6,797 nt of DNA, from positions 1 through 6,797 of the forward strand of contig JAGDMV010000151.1 of the NCBI GenBank assembly GCA_017860675.1, given 5' to 3'. Below, in pieces: positions 6,250-6,797 of the stretch. The notes under the pieces were generated by a model, which was not told the DNA's origin, did no database searches, and saw only the letters and a program-made list of their open reading frames with translations. Position numbers and translations under genes: made by a program. Positions within the stretch are counted from its first letter, which is position 1. Each line of letters opens with the position of its first letter. Source of the stretch: Chloroflexota bacterium. GTDB taxonomy: Bacteria; Chloroflexota; Limnocylindria; Limnocylindrales; CSP1-4.

Positions 6250-6797
6250 ATGAGCGACGCGACCGCAGTCGACCTCTGGCGCATGAGCGCCACGGAGCTC
6301 GCGTCGGCGATCAGGTCCGGGCGGGCGTCCAGCCAGGAGGTCGTCGAGGCCCACCTGCGCCGGATCGGGGCCGTCAACCCGGCGGTCAACGCCGTCACCG
6401 TCGTCCTGGGCGAGCGAGCCGTCGAGGCGGCGAAGGCGGCCGACCGTGCGCTCGCCACCGGCGGCGACCTCCCACCGTTCCACGGCGTCCCCTTCACCGT
6501 CAAGGAGAACATCGACCTGGCCGGCACGCCGACCACCCAGGGAGCCAGGGCGCTGGCAGGCTCGTATCCGAGCGCAGACGCTCCCGCGGTCGAGCGGCTC
6601 CGGGCAGCCGGGGCGATCCCGATCGGTCGCACCAACCTGCCCACCTTCGCGGTTCGCTGGCACACCGACAGCGAGCTCTACGGGGCGACCGTGAACCCCT
6701 GGGACCGATCCCGGACCCCCGGCGCCTCGAGCGGCGGCGAGGCCGTGGCGCTGGCGACCGGCATGAGCCCGCTGGGGCTCGGCAACGACGGGCTCGG
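6250..6797 (+). CDS. Amidase-signature family enzyme, N-terminal part (partial)
   Basis: The frame is open from an ATG with a strong ribosome binding site to the window end: 182 complete codons of a protein usually 450-500 residues long. Amidase-signature enzymes hydrolyse carboxamides with a Ser-cisSer-Lys triad. The catalytic lysine is K85 in GVPFTVKEN, and the cis-serine is S160 in TPGASSGGE. The 75-residue spacing equals that between Lys142 and Ser217 of rat fatty acid amide hydrolase (FAAH). The next segment, GGE...SPLGLGND at 162-180, also resembles FAAH, and the nucleophilic serine is predicted at residue 184, one codon beyond the window. The usual Gly two positions before the nucleophile appears to be Leu182. 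Other members of the family include GatA and diverse catabolic amidases; without a GatB/GatC neighbour, and with lipid genes upstream, a GatA role looks unlikely. It appears to be the fourth gene of the cluster. Family call firm, substrate unknown. Confidence 0.9.
   Translation, partial: MSDATAVDLWRMSATELASAIRSGRASSQEVVEAHLRRIGAVNPAVNAVTVVLGERAVEAAKAADRALATGGDLPPFHGVPFTVKENIDLAGTPTTQGARALAGSYPSADAPAVERLRAAGAIPIGRTNLPTFAVRWHTDSELYGATVNPWDRSRTPGASSGGEAVALATGMSPLGLGNDGL

Noticed and set aside
4728..6665. A 645-codon open frame on the minus strand opposite the WS/DGAT and amidase genes
   Set aside because: It is antisense to two clearly recognisable enzymes and its product is Arg/Pro/His/Asp-rich without motifs. 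Long antisense frames are expected in DNA with such high third-position GC.

Overview
This is a compact, very GC-rich window with a strong G/C preference at third codon positions. That suggests a high-GC bacterium, most likely Actinobacteriota or a high-GC Chloroflexota; the assignment is an inference from base composition and gene style and cannot be settled here. The window holds four substantial genes, a fifth cut off by the right edge, and a short gene tail at the left edge. I see no tRNA, rRNA, CRISPR array, insertion sequence or clear Rho-independent terminator.

Layout: bases 1-87 are the C-terminal end of a rightward gene of unknown function. It converges with, and overlaps by 17 bases, a leftward integral-membrane acyltransferase-3 family gene (71-1408). 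A divergent intergenic region of about 254 bases (1409-1662) follows and should carry the promoters for both directions. From 1663 a tight rightward cluster runs to the window end: a long-chain acyl-CoA ligase of the AMP-binding family (1663-3429), a class III PLP-dependent aminotransferase (homologous part 3434-4735, open frame continuing to 5107), a wax ester synthase/diacylglycerol acyltransferase (WS/DGAT) family protein (4758-6188), and an amidase-signature enzyme (6250 to beyond the window). The spacings (4 bases, overlap, 61 bases), with a good ribosome binding site before each gene, indicate one operon.

How the genes may work together: the ligase makes acyl-CoA, and the WS/DGAT-type enzyme uses acyl-CoA to acylate an alcohol or possibly an amine. 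The aminotransferase makes or consumes an amine, and the amidase hydrolyses amides, with an active-site arrangement that matches fatty acid amide hydrolase in spacing. Ligase plus WS/DGAT alone would suggest wax ester or triacylglycerol storage. The addition of amine and amide enzymes makes an acyl-amide or amino-lipid pathway, synthetic or degradative, a reasonable but unproven hypothesis.

The main anomaly is at the aminotransferase/WS-DGAT junction. The aminotransferase matches its family up to about residue 434, then loses its expected C-terminal helix and reads about 350 bases out of frame into the next gene. A stop codon in another frame overlaps the WS/DGAT start as ATGA. This looks like a small deletion or an assembly error that destroyed a normal stop/start overlap.
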